This document shows, one piece after another, positions 22,246 through 29,630 of a stretch of DNA of 38,533 nucleotides (position 1 is the stretch's first letter; the number at the start of each line of letters is the position of its first letter). A model generated the notes under the pieces. It searched no databases. It was not told the origin of the DNA and saw nothing but the letters and a program-made list of their open reading frames with translations. This DNA is from Candidatus Yanofskyibacteriota bacterium (lineage in GTDB: Bacteria; Patescibacteriota; Minisyncoccia; 2-02-FULL-40-12; IGHO2-12-FULL-4): the NCBI GenBank assembly GCA_016181105.1, contig JACOZX010000017.1:1-38533 (forward strand). The letters run 5' to 3'. Position numbers and translations under genes: made by a program.

Positions 22246-23223
22246 TTATTCCCACCTGAAAGCAGCTTTGCTCCAGTTTACCAGTTTCTGGACATCTTCA
22301 AACCTCTCTGTTGAGCCCAAAACAATGGCAATCACCGAGGTATCGCTTGAAGACAGGTCTTCTTCTAGAATAATACACCCCAAAGCGCCATCCGTGTAAC
22401 CGGTCTTAGCTCCAACCATATTCGGCAAAACGCCGAATAGTTTATTGGTGCTGACAAAGTGATGAGGCAGTTTTTTATCAATAGAAAAAAGGTCAATCGC
22501 CGGTTTTGTCAAAGACTCACTAATTTCTTTAAACCGTCTGGCGTATCTTGTCAGCTTCAAAAGGTCTTCCGCCGTGGAATAGGCCGAATCATTCAACCCC
22601 GCCGGATCAAGAAATTTAGAGTTAGTCATTCCTATTTGCAAAGCTTTTTTATTCATTAAGTCCGGAAAACTCGAACCTGTCTTTATCTCTATTGTCCTGG
22701 CAATAGCCGAAGCCGCGTCATTGGAAGATTTCACAAGCATAGCCGCCAGCATATCTTTAAAATAAAACCGTTCTTTCAAGTAAAAATCAGCTCCTTCTTT
22801 GTCAATATTCATTGACTCCTGACCAATTTCAACGACTGCTTCCGGAGAAAGGTGTTCCAACGAAACAATTGCCGTAAGAAGTTTGGTCAAAGAAGCGACG
22901 GGCAGTTGTTGTCTGGAATTTTTAGAAAAAAGAAGCTTAGCGTTTTTAACGTCATAGAGTAAAAAAGATTTGGCTTCCAACAGAGGTTCGGGCACATCCG
23001 ATTTTCTGATCGGAAAGTAGGTTGGTTCGGAAACCGGCAGAATATAGCCGGCTGTTTGAGAGTTTAAGTCTTCGCTGGCATACGAAGAATGAATTAGGGC
23101 CAAACTCAAGTTTTGAGTTCTGGTAATTTCCGCCCTATCTCTAATATCACCATAGACAATAAAAAAACTCAAAAAAACTAACCCCCCGACTAAGATTGTT
23201 AGAATGGTAACTTTTTGCCGCAT
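22246..23223 (-). CDS. Serine-type D-Ala-D-Ala carboxypeptidase (PBP5/DacA-like, family S11)
   Basis: 325 residues; trims the terminal D-Ala of peptidoglycan stem peptides outside the membrane. An N-terminal hydrophobic segment (about 5-24) acts as signal anchor. All three active-site motifs are present: SLTK (Ser111-Lys114), SSN (166-168) and KTG (273-275). NRQQLPVASLTKL and LDPAGLNDSAYSTAEDL match the S11 family closely. It ends soon after the transpeptidase fold and lacks the C-terminal amphipathic anchor of PBP5, so the N-terminus is the likely membrane tether. It sits between aspS and mraY, in a series ddl-aspS-carboxypeptidase-mraY-ftsW. Confidence 0.92.
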   Translation of the reverse strand: MRQKVTILTILVGGLVFLSFFIVYGDIRDRAEITRTQNLSLALIHSSYASEDLNSQTAGYILPVSEPTYFPIRKSDVPEPLLEAKSFLLYDVKNAKLLFSKNSRQQLPVASLTKLLTAIVSLEHLSPEAVVEIGQESMNIDKEGADFYLKERFYFKDMLAAMLVKSSNDAASAIARTIEIKTGSSFPDLMNKKALQIGMTNSKFLDPAGLNDSAYSTAEDLLKLTRYARRFKEISESLTKPAIDLFSIDKKLPHHFVSTNKLFGVLPNMVGAKTGYTDGALGCIILEEDLSSSDTSVIAIVLGSTERFEDVQKLVNWSKAAFRWE

Positions 23224-23236
23224 TATCTTGTCATAA

Positions 23237-24544
23237 CTACGGTTCTAGTCTCTTAACGCCTCTGTACAAATAGGTCACTTCCCTGACGTTATTCAATCCC
23301 AAGGCCTGCATTACAAATCTGCTTGGACCAAAACCGAAACCGCCATGTGGCGGACAGCCGTATTTAAAAAAGTTAAGATAGAACTGTATTGGTTCAGTAT
23401 GTAGGCCTTTTTCTTTGGCTTGATTCAGTAAAACATCATAGCGATGTTCCCGTTGAGCACCCGTGGTTATTTCTAAACCCATAAACAAAAGATCGAAACT
23501 TTTTGTCAGGTTACCATTTTCCTTGTGCCGCATATGGTAAAAAGGTCTTATTTCTTTGGGATAGTCGGTTACAAAAACAAATTCATGGCTTTCTTTTTTA
23601 TTTATGTACTCTCCCAGCTTTCTTTCTTCCTCCGGACTTAGATCATTTTCAGTCTCGCTAGGCACATTTAGAGTTTTGAGTATTTCTTTGGCCCTTGCTA
23701 AGGTTAGCTTAGGAAAAGGAATTAAAGGAACACTGATTTCTCGGCCAAAAACTTTTTTTATTTCATTGCCGCTGGTTTTATTTATCTCTGAAAGCATTGC
23801 AACAATAATTCTTTCCTCTTCAGCCATAACATCGTGGTGGGACTCTATAAAAGAAATCTCGATGTCGTAACCAGTAAATTCGGTGTCGTGGCGTGAGGTA
23901 AAAGACGGGTTAGCTCTAAAGACCGGGCCGATTTCAAATGTTTTTTCAAATCCAGAAGCCATGGCCATTTGTTTATAAAACTGAGGCGATTGAGCAAGGT
24001 AAGCCTTGCGTTCAAAATATTTTACCTCAAAGAGTTCTCCGCCAGATTCGCTTGGAGCGCTCATTAGCTTCGGTGAGTGTATCTCAATATAATTATTACT
24101 GCCGCAGTAATCCACAAAAGCTCTCTCCATAGATGTCCAAGCCTGAAATATTAAACGATTCTCCGGTTTACGCAAATCAATCCATCGCCAATCTAATCTT
24201 TTAGGCAATTCCGTTTCGCCGGTTTTTTCAACAACAGGAATGGGAAGTTCCGGTTCGGCCGCTGACAAAACTTCAATTTCTTCTGCAACCACCTCCACCC
24301 CTCCCGGCGCTTGTTTTTCCTCTTTCGCCAAACCAACCACCTTAACAACTGACTCTAAACTCAAGGTCTTCGCAATGTCAGAAGCCTTTTTTTGTTTTTT
24401 AGTAACAACAACCTGGATCAGGCCGGATACGTCTCTAATAATCAAAAATTTAATACTGCCTTGGTCTCTGACAGTATGCACCCAGCCAAAAATCTGGACT
24501 GTTTCACCGGCCCTGTTTTTTGTTTCAGAAATTTGAGTTCGCAT
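23237..24544 (-). CDS. aspS: Aspartyl-tRNA synthetase, archaeal/eukaryotic-type (short)
   Basis: 435-residue class IIb synthetase. N-terminal OB fold (about 1-110, GETVQIFGWVHTVRDQGSIKFLIIRD), then the catalytic core with RLDWRWIDLRKPENR, FEIGPVFRANPSFTSRHDTEFTG (motif 2) and GGFGFGPSRFVMQALG (motif 3). The bacterial GAD insertion domain is absent and the length is that of archaeal-type AspRS, which often charges both tRNA-Asp and tRNA-Asn; amidation by GatCAB would then be needed. ATG 24544 (MRTQISE) is preferred; the ORF-track start is a TTG six codons earlier. It overlaps the end of ddl by 20 bases, an odd partner for cell-wall genes. Confidence 0.9.
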   Translation of the reverse strand: MRTQISETKNRAGETVQIFGWVHTVRDQGSIKFLIIRDVSGLIQVVVTKKQKKASDIAKTLSLESVVKVVGLAKEEKQAPGGVEVVAEEIEVLSAAEPELPIPVVEKTGETELPKRLDWRWIDLRKPENRLIFQAWTSMERAFVDYCGSNNYIEIHSPKLMSAPSESGGELFEVKYFERKAYLAQSPQFYKQMAMASGFEKTFEIGPVFRANPSFTSRHDTEFTGYDIEISFIESHHDVMAEEERIIVAMLSEINKTSGNEIKKVFGREISVPLIPFPKLTLARAKEILKTLNVPSETENDLSPEEERKLGEYINKKESHEFVFVTDYPKEIRPFYHMRHKENGNLTKSFDLLFMGLEITTGAQREHRYDVLLNQAKEKGLHTEPIQFYLNFFKYGCPPHGGFGFGPSRFVMQALGLNNVREVTYLYRGVKRLEP

Positions 24545-25499
24545 TTTCAATAATTTTATCAAGAAGTTGAGGAAAACTCAAACCGGCAGCAACAGCCTGT
24601 TGAGGAAACAATGAAGTCGGCGTCAGTCCGGGAAGCGTATTAACTTCAAGCAGGTAAACAGCGCCGTTTCGTAAAATCATATCGCTTCGCGAATAACTAC
24701 GGCAACCCAAAAGCTGATGGGCCAAAAGAGCGACTGATTGGGCCTTCTTGTAACGACCCGCGTCAACCGGAGCGGGGGTAATTTCCTTGGATGCTCCCTG
24801 TTGATACTTGGCTTTGTAATCAAAAAACTTAGCTCTAACCGGCTGTATCTGGGTTAAAGGCAAAACAAAATGTTTTTGTTTGGAAAAATTTTCCAATACC
24901 CCACAGGCAACTTCGGTACCTTTGATGTATTCTTCTATCAGAGCATCCTTGTCTAATTTGAAGACTGACTCCAAAGCTGTAAACAACTTTTTTTCGGTGT
25001 CCACTAAGTAGACCCCAACAGACGAGCCCAAAAATCTTGGCTTGACAAATACGGGTAGCTTTACGACTTTAGAAGTAAAGAATTTAACAAGCGACGAGTT
25101 GTTTTCTCCTTTTTTAAGGTGAAGGGTCTTGGGCGTACTAATCCCCGCCAGTTTAAAAATTTCCCGGCTATGCAACTTGTCCATCGCTAAGGCAGACGGC
25201 CCGCGGCCGGAACCGGTATAGGGCACCCCATGAAAATCCAGAAGACCCTGCATCCGGCCGTCTTCTCCGACTTCGCCGTGCAAAGCCAAAAAAGCGAGAT
25301 CAATCATTTTAAAAATTTTCAGATGATTTTCATATCTGCCATTGGCCATCCAGCGTCCGGATTTGGAAATTTTCACCGCCACAACAGAGTACTTGTCAGG
25401 ATTCAAATTAGCCATAATTTGAACTCCCGTAGCTAAAGACACCTCGTGTTCAACCGAAGGTCCACCCATGAAAACACCTATTTTAAGCCTCTTAGCCAT
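24525..25499 (-). CDS. ddl: D-alanine--D-alanine ligase
   Basis: 324-residue ATP-grasp enzyme joining two D-Ala for the peptidoglycan stem. VFMGGPSVEHEVSLATG is the classical N-terminal signature (G-G-x-S-x-E-H-x-V-S), followed by FLALHGEVGEDGRMQGLLDFHGVPYTGSG, PVFVKPRFLGSSVGVYLV (the nucleotide-binding KP...GSSVG) and YLLEVNTLPGLTPTSLFP (the metal-binding E-V-N-T-x-P-G). All key residues are intact. It is the first gene of the minus-strand series with aspS, the carboxypeptidase, mraY and ftsW. A weak promoter (TTGTTT-16-TATAGG) may lie upstream near 25520-25550. Confidence 0.96.
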   Translation of the reverse strand: MAKRLKIGVFMGGPSVEHEVSLATGVQIMANLNPDKYSVVAVKISKSGRWMANGRYENHLKIFKMIDLAFLALHGEVGEDGRMQGLLDFHGVPYTGSGRGPSALAMDKLHSREIFKLAGISTPKTLHLKKGENNSSLVKFFTSKVVKLPVFVKPRFLGSSVGVYLVDTEKKLFTALESVFKLDKDALIEEYIKGTEVACGVLENFSKQKHFVLPLTQIQPVRAKFFDYKAKYQQGASKEITPAPVDAGRYKKAQSVALLAHQLLGCRSYSRSDMILRNGAVYLLEVNTLPGLTPTSLFPQQAVAAGLSFPQLLDKIIENANSNF

Positions 25500-25577
25500 T
25501 GTTTATTTAGACCAACACAAATACGTCCTATAATCTTACAGAAACAAAAAACAATTGGAAATAGTGATTTAAAAAGT

Positions 25578-25605
25578 AGCCCGGCAAATATTGTTTTTTC
25601 CGGAC
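25578..25605 (+). repeat. Solo end of the family E palindrome
   Basis: Twenty-eight bases matching the left end of E1 at 24 positions (GGCAAATATTGTTTTTTCCGG against GGCAAACATTGCTTTTTCCGG), with no body or right end following. With its flank it still forms a small hairpin (GTAGCCCGG..CCGGACTAC). It lies in the divergent region between ddl and the 25690 gene. Confidence 0.6.
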
Positions 25606-25628
25606 TACCCACAAACCTGACGACCTGA

Positions 25629-25658
25629 TTGACTTTGTTTAAAGTATGGTTTACCATA
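25629..25658 (+). promoter_or_regulatory. Promoter with operator-like inverted repeat
   Basis: TTGACT (25629-25634), 17 bases, TACCAT (25652-25657). The inverted repeat TATGGT-TT-ACCATA (25645-25658) overlaps the -10, as an operator would. Confidence 0.4.
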
Positions 25659-25689
25659 AAAAAACTGAACTTTTAAAAACGGGGTTTAA

Positions 25690-26331
25690 ATGTCGGCAAC
25701 AGAGAGCAAGGCCTTTAAAATTTTAAAGAACAAAAACATAGACCCTGCAGACAGACACGGAATCAACCTAAAAAAATACCTGCCTCTTTTCTTAAAAAAG
25801 AATTCTAAAATAAGCCAGAACCTTCTTAACAGCCTCAACTTGGACCTAGCTAACGACAAACTGGACGAATTGCTCGAAAGATACGACGGCGGTTGCGCCT
25901 TTCGTTACGATGCAACTTTTTATTTCATACTCTGGTATACCTACAAGGAATATAAAACAGGGATTTGTCTTCTCGGTTTCAAAATTAGGGGCGACAAACT
26001 TTTTGTAGTCCAAATACAGGGACTGCGCATTGATTATGATTTTTTCTGTAACCGCAACAACGAAGATATAAAAAAAACATTAAAACTAATAATGTCTTCC
26101 CTAAAGTGGGAAAGGCTTTTGGTAAAAATAGCAGAAGATTGGGCTAGAAAAATGGGTTTTAGAAAAATAGGCATACTCCAAGCTAAGCATAATGAATATT
26201 TTAGAAAAGACCCAACTGTTGAATGGGCCATCGCGAGAAACAATCGTTTGAAAATGCGCTATGACGTAACCGCCGAAAGAATGGGCTACAAGAAAAAACC
26301 ATCAAGCCGATACCGGTCCAAGAGTCTTTAG
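25690..26331 (+). CDS. Conserved-looking protein of unknown function
   Basis: 213 residues, soluble, basic at the C-terminus. The start ATG 25690 has GGGG six bases upstream. No family assigned. There is a well-formed globular pattern: CAFRYDATFYFILWYTYKEYKTGICLLGF gives paired strands, LLVKIAEDWARKMGFRKIGILQAKHNEYF looks like an alpha-beta unit like those of acyltransferase (GNAT) folds, and the end RLKMRYDVTAERMGYKKK is strongly basic. I believe similar proteins occur in Patescibacteria, but that is memory, not a search. It faces away from ddl and has its own promoter with an operator-like repeat. Confidence 0.65.
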   Translation: MSATESKAFKILKNKNIDPADRHGINLKKYLPLFLKKNSKISQNLLNSLNLDLANDKLDELLERYDGGCAFRYDATFYFILWYTYKEYKTGICLLGFKIRGDKLFVVQIQGLRIDYDFFCNRNNEDIKKTLKLIMSSLKWERLLVKIAEDWARKMGFRKIGILQAKHNEYFRKDPTVEWAIARNNRLKMRYDVTAERMGYKKKPSSRYRSKSL

Positions 26332-26398
26332 GAATTTTAAATATCGAAAACACCTCCTGAACAAAGAGATGTTTTGTTAGAATGCGATTAGGCCAAAA

Positions 26399-26947
26399 CT
26401 ACGGAGTAGGCATTGGGGTTGTGGCCGGAGAAGTTGAATAGTAAGCTTTTATGCTTTGCTTGGCAGATTCAAAAGCGGCCCTGGCGGCTTTTTTAGCCAT
26501 TTCAAAAGCTTGTTGTGCCGCTTTTTTAGAGCTTTGATAAGAGTCTCTGGCGGCTTTGGCCGCTTCTTTGGAATTCATCTCTTTGGCCCTCTGCTTGGCC
26601 AGATCAAAATCCTCTTTTGCTTTTTTTAAAGCAGAGTGGTAAGCGTTTTTTGCCACTTTTAAAGCTTCCCTGTAAGCCGACTCCGCTCTCTTCAAGGCTA
26701 GAGCCCTTTCCGTTGCCCTTCTTTTAAGTTCTTTGGCTTTTTCTAAAGCGGTTTCTTTTCTGGCATCTTTAGTTTCTTTTACCTTCTCTTTTACTTCTTT
26801 GACTCTGTCATTTGTTTTGATCCCCGGCCTCTTGACTGGTGAAACCGAAGGTCTTTTGGTCGGAGTCGGGCTGACATCATCAGCCAAAACCGGCAAAGCC
26901 GAAAAAACAAAAACTAACAAAACCAACACTGAAATAGTTTTTTTCAT
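26399..26947 (-). CDS. Secreted Ala/Lys-rich helical protein
   Basis: 182 residues. Signal peptide 1-22 (MKKTISVLVLLVFVFSALPVLA, cleavage after VLA), then a Pro/Thr/Ser-rich linker with the repeat PTPTKRPSVSPVKRPG, then about 120 residues of uninterrupted charged helix with alanine at regular intervals (KAKELKRRATERALALKRAE, AAKAARDSYQSSKKAAQQAF), and a Thr/Pro tail. The heptad-like spacing implies a long coiled coil or rod on the outside of the cell. Its net charge is strongly positive, so it may bind wall polymer or nucleic acid; that is inference. Own promoter upstream; no gene partner. Confidence 0.75.
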   Translation of the reverse strand: MKKTISVLVLLVFVFSALPVLADDVSPTPTKRPSVSPVKRPGIKTNDRVKEVKEKVKETKDARKETALEKAKELKRRATERALALKRAESAYREALKVAKNAYHSALKKAKEDFDLAKQRAKEMNSKEAAKAARDSYQSSKKAAQQAFEMAKKAARAAFESAKQSIKAYYSTSPATTPMPTP

Positions 26948-26956
26948 AGTAATCTT

Positions 26957-26985
26957 ATTTTATTTCTTTCCGGCTAAAAGTACAA
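26957..26985 (-). promoter_or_regulatory. Promoter of the secreted helical protein
   Basis: Minus-strand TTGTAC (26985-26980), 17 bases, TAAAAT (26962-26957); start ATG 26947 follows about ten bases later. Confidence 0.55.
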
Positions 26986-27049
26986 ACAGCTTATCAACAC
27001 AACCAACCCTTGGCCGAAACACCTTATTTCACCTTTCTCTCGACAGATG

Positions 27050-27256
27050 TCAGTCTGGCACAAATGTCTGAACCTTACTATCCAAATGTTCAAAGGCTTT
27101 CTTCGAAGGAATTTCTAGAATAACATCAAGAATGCGCTGTTGCCCAGCCTCGAGCCTTTGTTGACCCTCTTTAAGTTCAGTCAATGTTGTACCCATCCTG
27201 GTAAATTCGTCTTGAGTCATACGAGCCAGAGTGTCGATGGCCATTTTCTTTTTCAT
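27050..27256 (-). CDS. Small coiled-coil protein, unknown function
   Basis: 68 residues beginning MKKKMAIDTLARMTQDEF, then a helical region with a seven-residue echo (LKEGQQRLEAGQQRILDVIL). This N-terminus plus repeated E-G-Q-Q-R-L pattern is familiar from small Patescibacteria proteins often found in variable regions, usually longer than this; the present copy may be a short form. Promoter and start are only about five bases apart, so the message is probably leaderless. Confidence 0.6.
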   Translation of the reverse strand: MKKKMAIDTLARMTQDEFTRMGTTLTELKEGQQRLEAGQQRILDVILEIPSKKAFEHLDSKVQTFVPD

Positions 27257-27267
27257 ATTCTAAGCCT

Positions 27268-27295
27268 AGTATATGAAATTGGTTGTTTGTGTCAA
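27268..27295 (-). promoter_or_regulatory. Promoter of the small coiled-coil gene
   Basis: Minus-strand perfect TTGACA (27295-27290), 16 bases, TATACT (27273-27268), close upstream of ATG 27256. Confidence 0.65.
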
Positions 27296-27356
27296 AGGTC
27301 TGATTTGTCAGAAATTAAAAAGTGGCTTGAAGTTATCGCACCACTTAACATAAAAT

Positions 27357-27614
27357 TTATCCCGCTATTTGTTTGTAAATTGAGCAATTCAGTTCTTGGG
27401 CTAGTTGCTCGGCATTCAATTCATTCTCTGGTATAGCCAAGAGCACTTGTCTCCCCAGAGTGTTAGTGAGGTAAGTCGCATTTGGACACCTCGCTACGAC
27501 TTGTTTTAAAAACTCCTTTGCCCTATGTTTATAAACTGAACGAGCATCCTCACATTTTTCAATAGGCGGGTAGTCTTGTTTGTTAATGAATATAAATTTT
27601 ATTTTGTCTGTCAC
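27357..27614 (-). CDS. Small protein of unknown function
   Basis: 85 residues, soluble, from a GTG start with GAGAG about seven bases upstream. It reads as a mixed alpha/beta protein (KIKFIFINKQDYPPIEKC, VARCPNATYLTNTLGRQVLLAI, ENELNAEQLAQELNCSIY). No family recognised. Reality is supported by a near-perfect promoter 33 bases upstream of the start. Confidence 0.55.
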   Translation of the reverse strand: MTDKIKFIFINKQDYPPIEKCEDARSVYKHRAKEFLKQVVARCPNATYLTNTLGRQVLLAIPENELNAEQLAQELNCSIYKQIAG

Positions 27615-27653
27615 CGTTGTTCTCTCTATTCTTATTTTTAAACAGCTTCACTC

Positions 27654-27699
27654 TTTATACGAAAACAGCCACAGTAAGTCAAACCCGATTAAAGTGTCC
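27654..27699 (-). promoter_or_regulatory. Promoter with conserved upstream element (copy 1)
   Basis: Minus-strand TTGACT (27682-27677), 17 bases, TATAAA (27659-27654). Directly before the -35 lies GGACACTTTAATCGGGTT, nearly identical to the sequence at the same place before the promoter at 28077. Confidence 0.7.
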
Positions 27700-27776
27700 G
27701 CCCTAGTAGAGACGACGTCCAAAACTTATTATCTGTCTACACAGAGGTTAATTTATTTTATTAATTATTACAAAAA

Positions 27777-27795
27777 GCGAGGATTTTGTCCTCGC
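27777..27795 (-). terminator. Intrinsic terminator of the 27814 gene
   Basis: Perfect seven-base-pair stem GCGAGGA/TCCTCGC with loop of five; minus-strand TTTTTG follows. Confidence 0.8.
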
Positions 27796-27813
27796 ACAAA
27801 TATGACCCCTAGA

Positions 27814-28047
27814 TTATAATCCATCTTGCGCCAACTCACGATGGATTTTCCAAATTGCAACAAGTGCTGTTTTGTCACTCTGCACCGCAGTACTTTTCCA
27901 CCCACAGGAACAAATTGCTCGGTCAGCCCCATCATGATAGTAGAAGCCCCCATCTCCAAACGTACAAGGCCTAAAGTCAACTAGTGCGTGTTTATTTTTA
28001 TCAATCGTTTCTACTGCTTTTTTGATGGGCATCGACATTCTTGGCAT
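27814..28047 (-). CDS. Small protein with a CxC site, unknown function
   Basis: 77 residues from ATG 28047, with AGAGG six bases upstream. The sequence holds CTFGDGGFYYHDGADRAICSCGWKS: three cysteines and a histidine in an arrangement that could bind one metal ion. The C-terminal half is a single likely helix (DKTALVAIWKIHRELAQDGL). No family recognised. The overlapping 70-aa frame in the ORF track is a shadow. Own promoter and terminator make it monocistronic. Confidence 0.65.
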   Translation of the reverse strand: MPRMSMPIKKAVETIDKNKHALVDFRPCTFGDGGFYYHDGADRAICSCGWKSTAVQSDKTALVAIWKIHRELAQDGL

Positions 28048-28076
28048 TTTATACCTCTTTCAAATTACCAAATCAG

Positions 28077-28121
28077 ATATTACCGCGCTTAGGTTCGGAA
28101 GTCAAACACGATTTAGTGTCC
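28077..28121 (-). promoter_or_regulatory. Promoter with conserved upstream element (copy 2)
   Basis: Minus-strand TTGACT (28105-28100), 17 bases, TAATAT (28082-28077). The sequence GGACACTAAATCGTGTT immediately upstream matches copy 1 at 27654-27699 with few changes. Confidence 0.7.
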
Positions 28122-28134
28122 TGCACCTGCCTTA

Positions 28135-28446
28135 CTAGTCGTCGTCGACTTTTTGTTTACGGGGTTTGAATAATAGATTTAAGAGATAATCTAATTCTAC
28201 ACTAGAAAGTCCAGATTTGAAGGCAACCTCTAAAACGATGTTTCTCGCCTCAATTTCAGCTCCTAATTTTTCCCTTCTTTTTATTTTGTCTATTTTTTCT
28301 TGCCATGTTCCATAGCCCAAATCGGCCATTTGGTCATCATATATTCTGGATAAGTTTCCCGGTTCGTCTATAATTTGAAGGCGAATACGCTCGTAAAAGT
28401 TGCCGTCTTCGACCAATCTGTTCTTGTGTATTTTTTCCGTATACAT
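28135..28446 (-). CDS. Unknown protein encoded directly after tRNA-Lys
   Basis: 103 residues from ATG 28446, only two bases after the tRNA 3' end. The longer ORF-track start would translate the tRNA sequence and is rejected. The protein is highly charged and helical (WQEKIDKIKRREKLGAEIEARNIVLEVAFKSGL), with a short C-terminal acidic tail. No family recognised. It must be cotranscribed with the tRNA, and cleavage at the tRNA 3' end would leave an essentially leaderless mRNA. Confidence 0.6.
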   Translation of the reverse strand: MYTEKIHKNRLVEDGNFYERIRLQIIDEPGNLSRIYDDQMADLGYGTWQEKIDKIKRREKLGAEIEARNIVLEVAFKSGLSSVELDYLLNLLFKPRKQKVDDD

Positions 28447-28448
28447 AG

Positions 28449-28521
28449 TCCGCCCGGTTGGAGTCGAACCAACGACCATCTCCTTAAAAGGGAGTTGCTC
28501 TACCAGCTGAGCTACGGGCGG
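28449..28521 (-). tRNA. tRNA-Lys (anticodon UUU)
   Basis: 73-nt cloverleaf on the minus strand: acceptor CCGCCCG/CGGGCGG, D arm GCTC..GAGC, anticodon loop CTTTTAA (anticodon TTT), T arm GTTGG-TTCGACT-CCAAC, discriminator A. The outermost anticodon-stem pair is an A-A mismatch. No CCA is encoded; the next bases are CT then the ATG of the following gene. Confidence 0.95.
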
Positions 28522-28536
28522 GTTAAATTAAAACCT

Positions 28537-28565
28537 ATTTTATTACAAAAAAACGACTTTAGCAA
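28537..28565 (-). promoter_or_regulatory. Promoter of tRNA-Lys
   Basis: Minus-strand TTGCTA (28565-28560), 17 bases, TAAAAT (28542-28537), about 15 bases before the tRNA. Confidence 0.5.
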
Positions 28566-28572
28566 ATTAAAA

Positions 28573-28590
28573 TGCGCTTATTTAAGCGCA
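28573..28590 (-). terminator. Intrinsic terminator of the M48 peptidase gene
   Basis: TGCGCTTA and TAAGCGCA form a short, strong hairpin overlapping the stop codon; the minus strand then reads TTTTAATTT. Confidence 0.7.
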
Positions 28591-29561
28591 AGGTCGTTAA
28601 GAAATTGTTGGAGTGCCGCTTGAACCAACCTTAAATCTTCCTCTTTTGAAACAATAAAAGTCTTGCCTCTGCCATTTAAATCCGATTTATCTTTGCTGTT
28701 ATTCTTCAGGTCACGGATTCTCTTTTGTACAATCTGTGAAAAAAGGTTATTATTGAAGATTTTTTCTATTCTTTCAAGAGAAGAAGCCAAGGCAAGGTCG
28801 TCGTAACCGCTATTTCTAAGCATGGTCTGACCGTTTCTGTCAGCCTCACTTTCATGCTCTAAGGGCAGAATGCCCACAAACTCGTTATAGCCAAATAACT
28901 TTTGCGCGGCTAGACCCAAAAGCACGACTTTTTCAAAATCCTTTGCAACGAAGGCTTTTTGAGCAAAGACGGTAAGATTTTTGACTATTCTTCTGGACTC
29001 GGCCACATGTCTAAGCGCGATGTGGCTGACTTCATGGCTCAAAAGAGCCGCCAGTTCGGCTTCATTATTAGCCCACATTATTTGGGTAGTACCGACATAA
29101 ATAGTTTCGGCCGGCAAAGCAAAAGCATTGTTGGTTCTGCCGACAAAACGGTCGTCGTAGAGACGAAGTTTTAAAACCCTGTTTTTCCACTCCTCTGAAA
29201 AATCTTTTTGTAAATTTGCAAGAATGAGTTCAAGGTATTGTTTTGTTTTTTCATGTTCTAGGACAATATTATAGTCCTGGGATACCAAATCAACAGATTC
29301 GTCCATCTCAAAATCATCTTTCAGCGGAGGCAGAGCCCCGCTGTTTCTAATTTCCAAAACCAAAAGGTCTATTTCTTTTTCTAATTTTGCGTAAGACGGT
29401 AAATTTCCCGGCGATCCTTTGTTTGGTATCTGGTCTTCAGACTGATTCAGAAATATAAAAAAGAAAACAACAAGAAGAACAAAAACTAAAAAGAAGATAA
29501 CCTCCCTAGCTCTATAAAGATTACCAAAACCGCCATCATTGCCAGATTCGTCTTCCGACAT
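28578..29561 (-). CDS. Membrane-anchored M48-family metalloprotease
   Basis: 327 residues from ATG 29561, which has GGAG six bases upstream; the ORF-track TTG start seven codons earlier is less likely. An acidic cytosolic head, one transmembrane helix (about 21-38, VIFFLVFVLLVVFFFIFL), then a protease domain outside the membrane. Zinc motif HEVSH (176-180) in ALLSHEVSHIALRHVAE and the third ligand in LEHESEADRNG (Glu237) are intact. VGRTNNAFALPAETIYVGT precedes, the usual N-A-F-A-l-P block of BepA/Oma1-like enzymes. Likely role is quality control of envelope proteins. A monocistronic gene ending in its own terminator. Confidence 0.9.
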   Translation of the reverse strand: MSEDESGNDGGFGNLYRAREVIFFLVFVLLVVFFFIFLNQSEDQIPNKGSPGNLPSYAKLEKEIDLLVLEIRNSGALPPLKDDFEMDESVDLVSQDYNIVLEHEKTKQYLELILANLQKDFSEEWKNRVLKLRLYDDRFVGRTNNAFALPAETIYVGTTQIMWANNEAELAALLSHEVSHIALRHVAESRRIVKNLTVFAQKAFVAKDFEKVVLLGLAAQKLFGYNEFVGILPLEHESEADRNGQTMLRNSGYDDLALASSLERIEKIFNNNLFSQIVQKRIRDLKNNSKDKSDLNGRGKTFIVSKEEDLRLVQAALQQFLNDLALK

Positions 29562-29630
29562 CTCGTCACTCCAAATTTTCAACGACCTTTCATCAGATTA
29601 ACACTAAAAAAATACCAAAACAACTACCGC

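Noticed and set aside
27768-27980. 70-aa minus-strand ORF overlapping the CxC gene
   Set aside because: Out of frame with the better supported 27814-28047 gene, runs through its terminator, and has no ribosome binding site.
26399-28521. Integrated element at tRNA-Lys
   Set aside because: Small unknown genes lie beside the tRNA, but no integrase and no second copy of the tRNA 3' end is visible.
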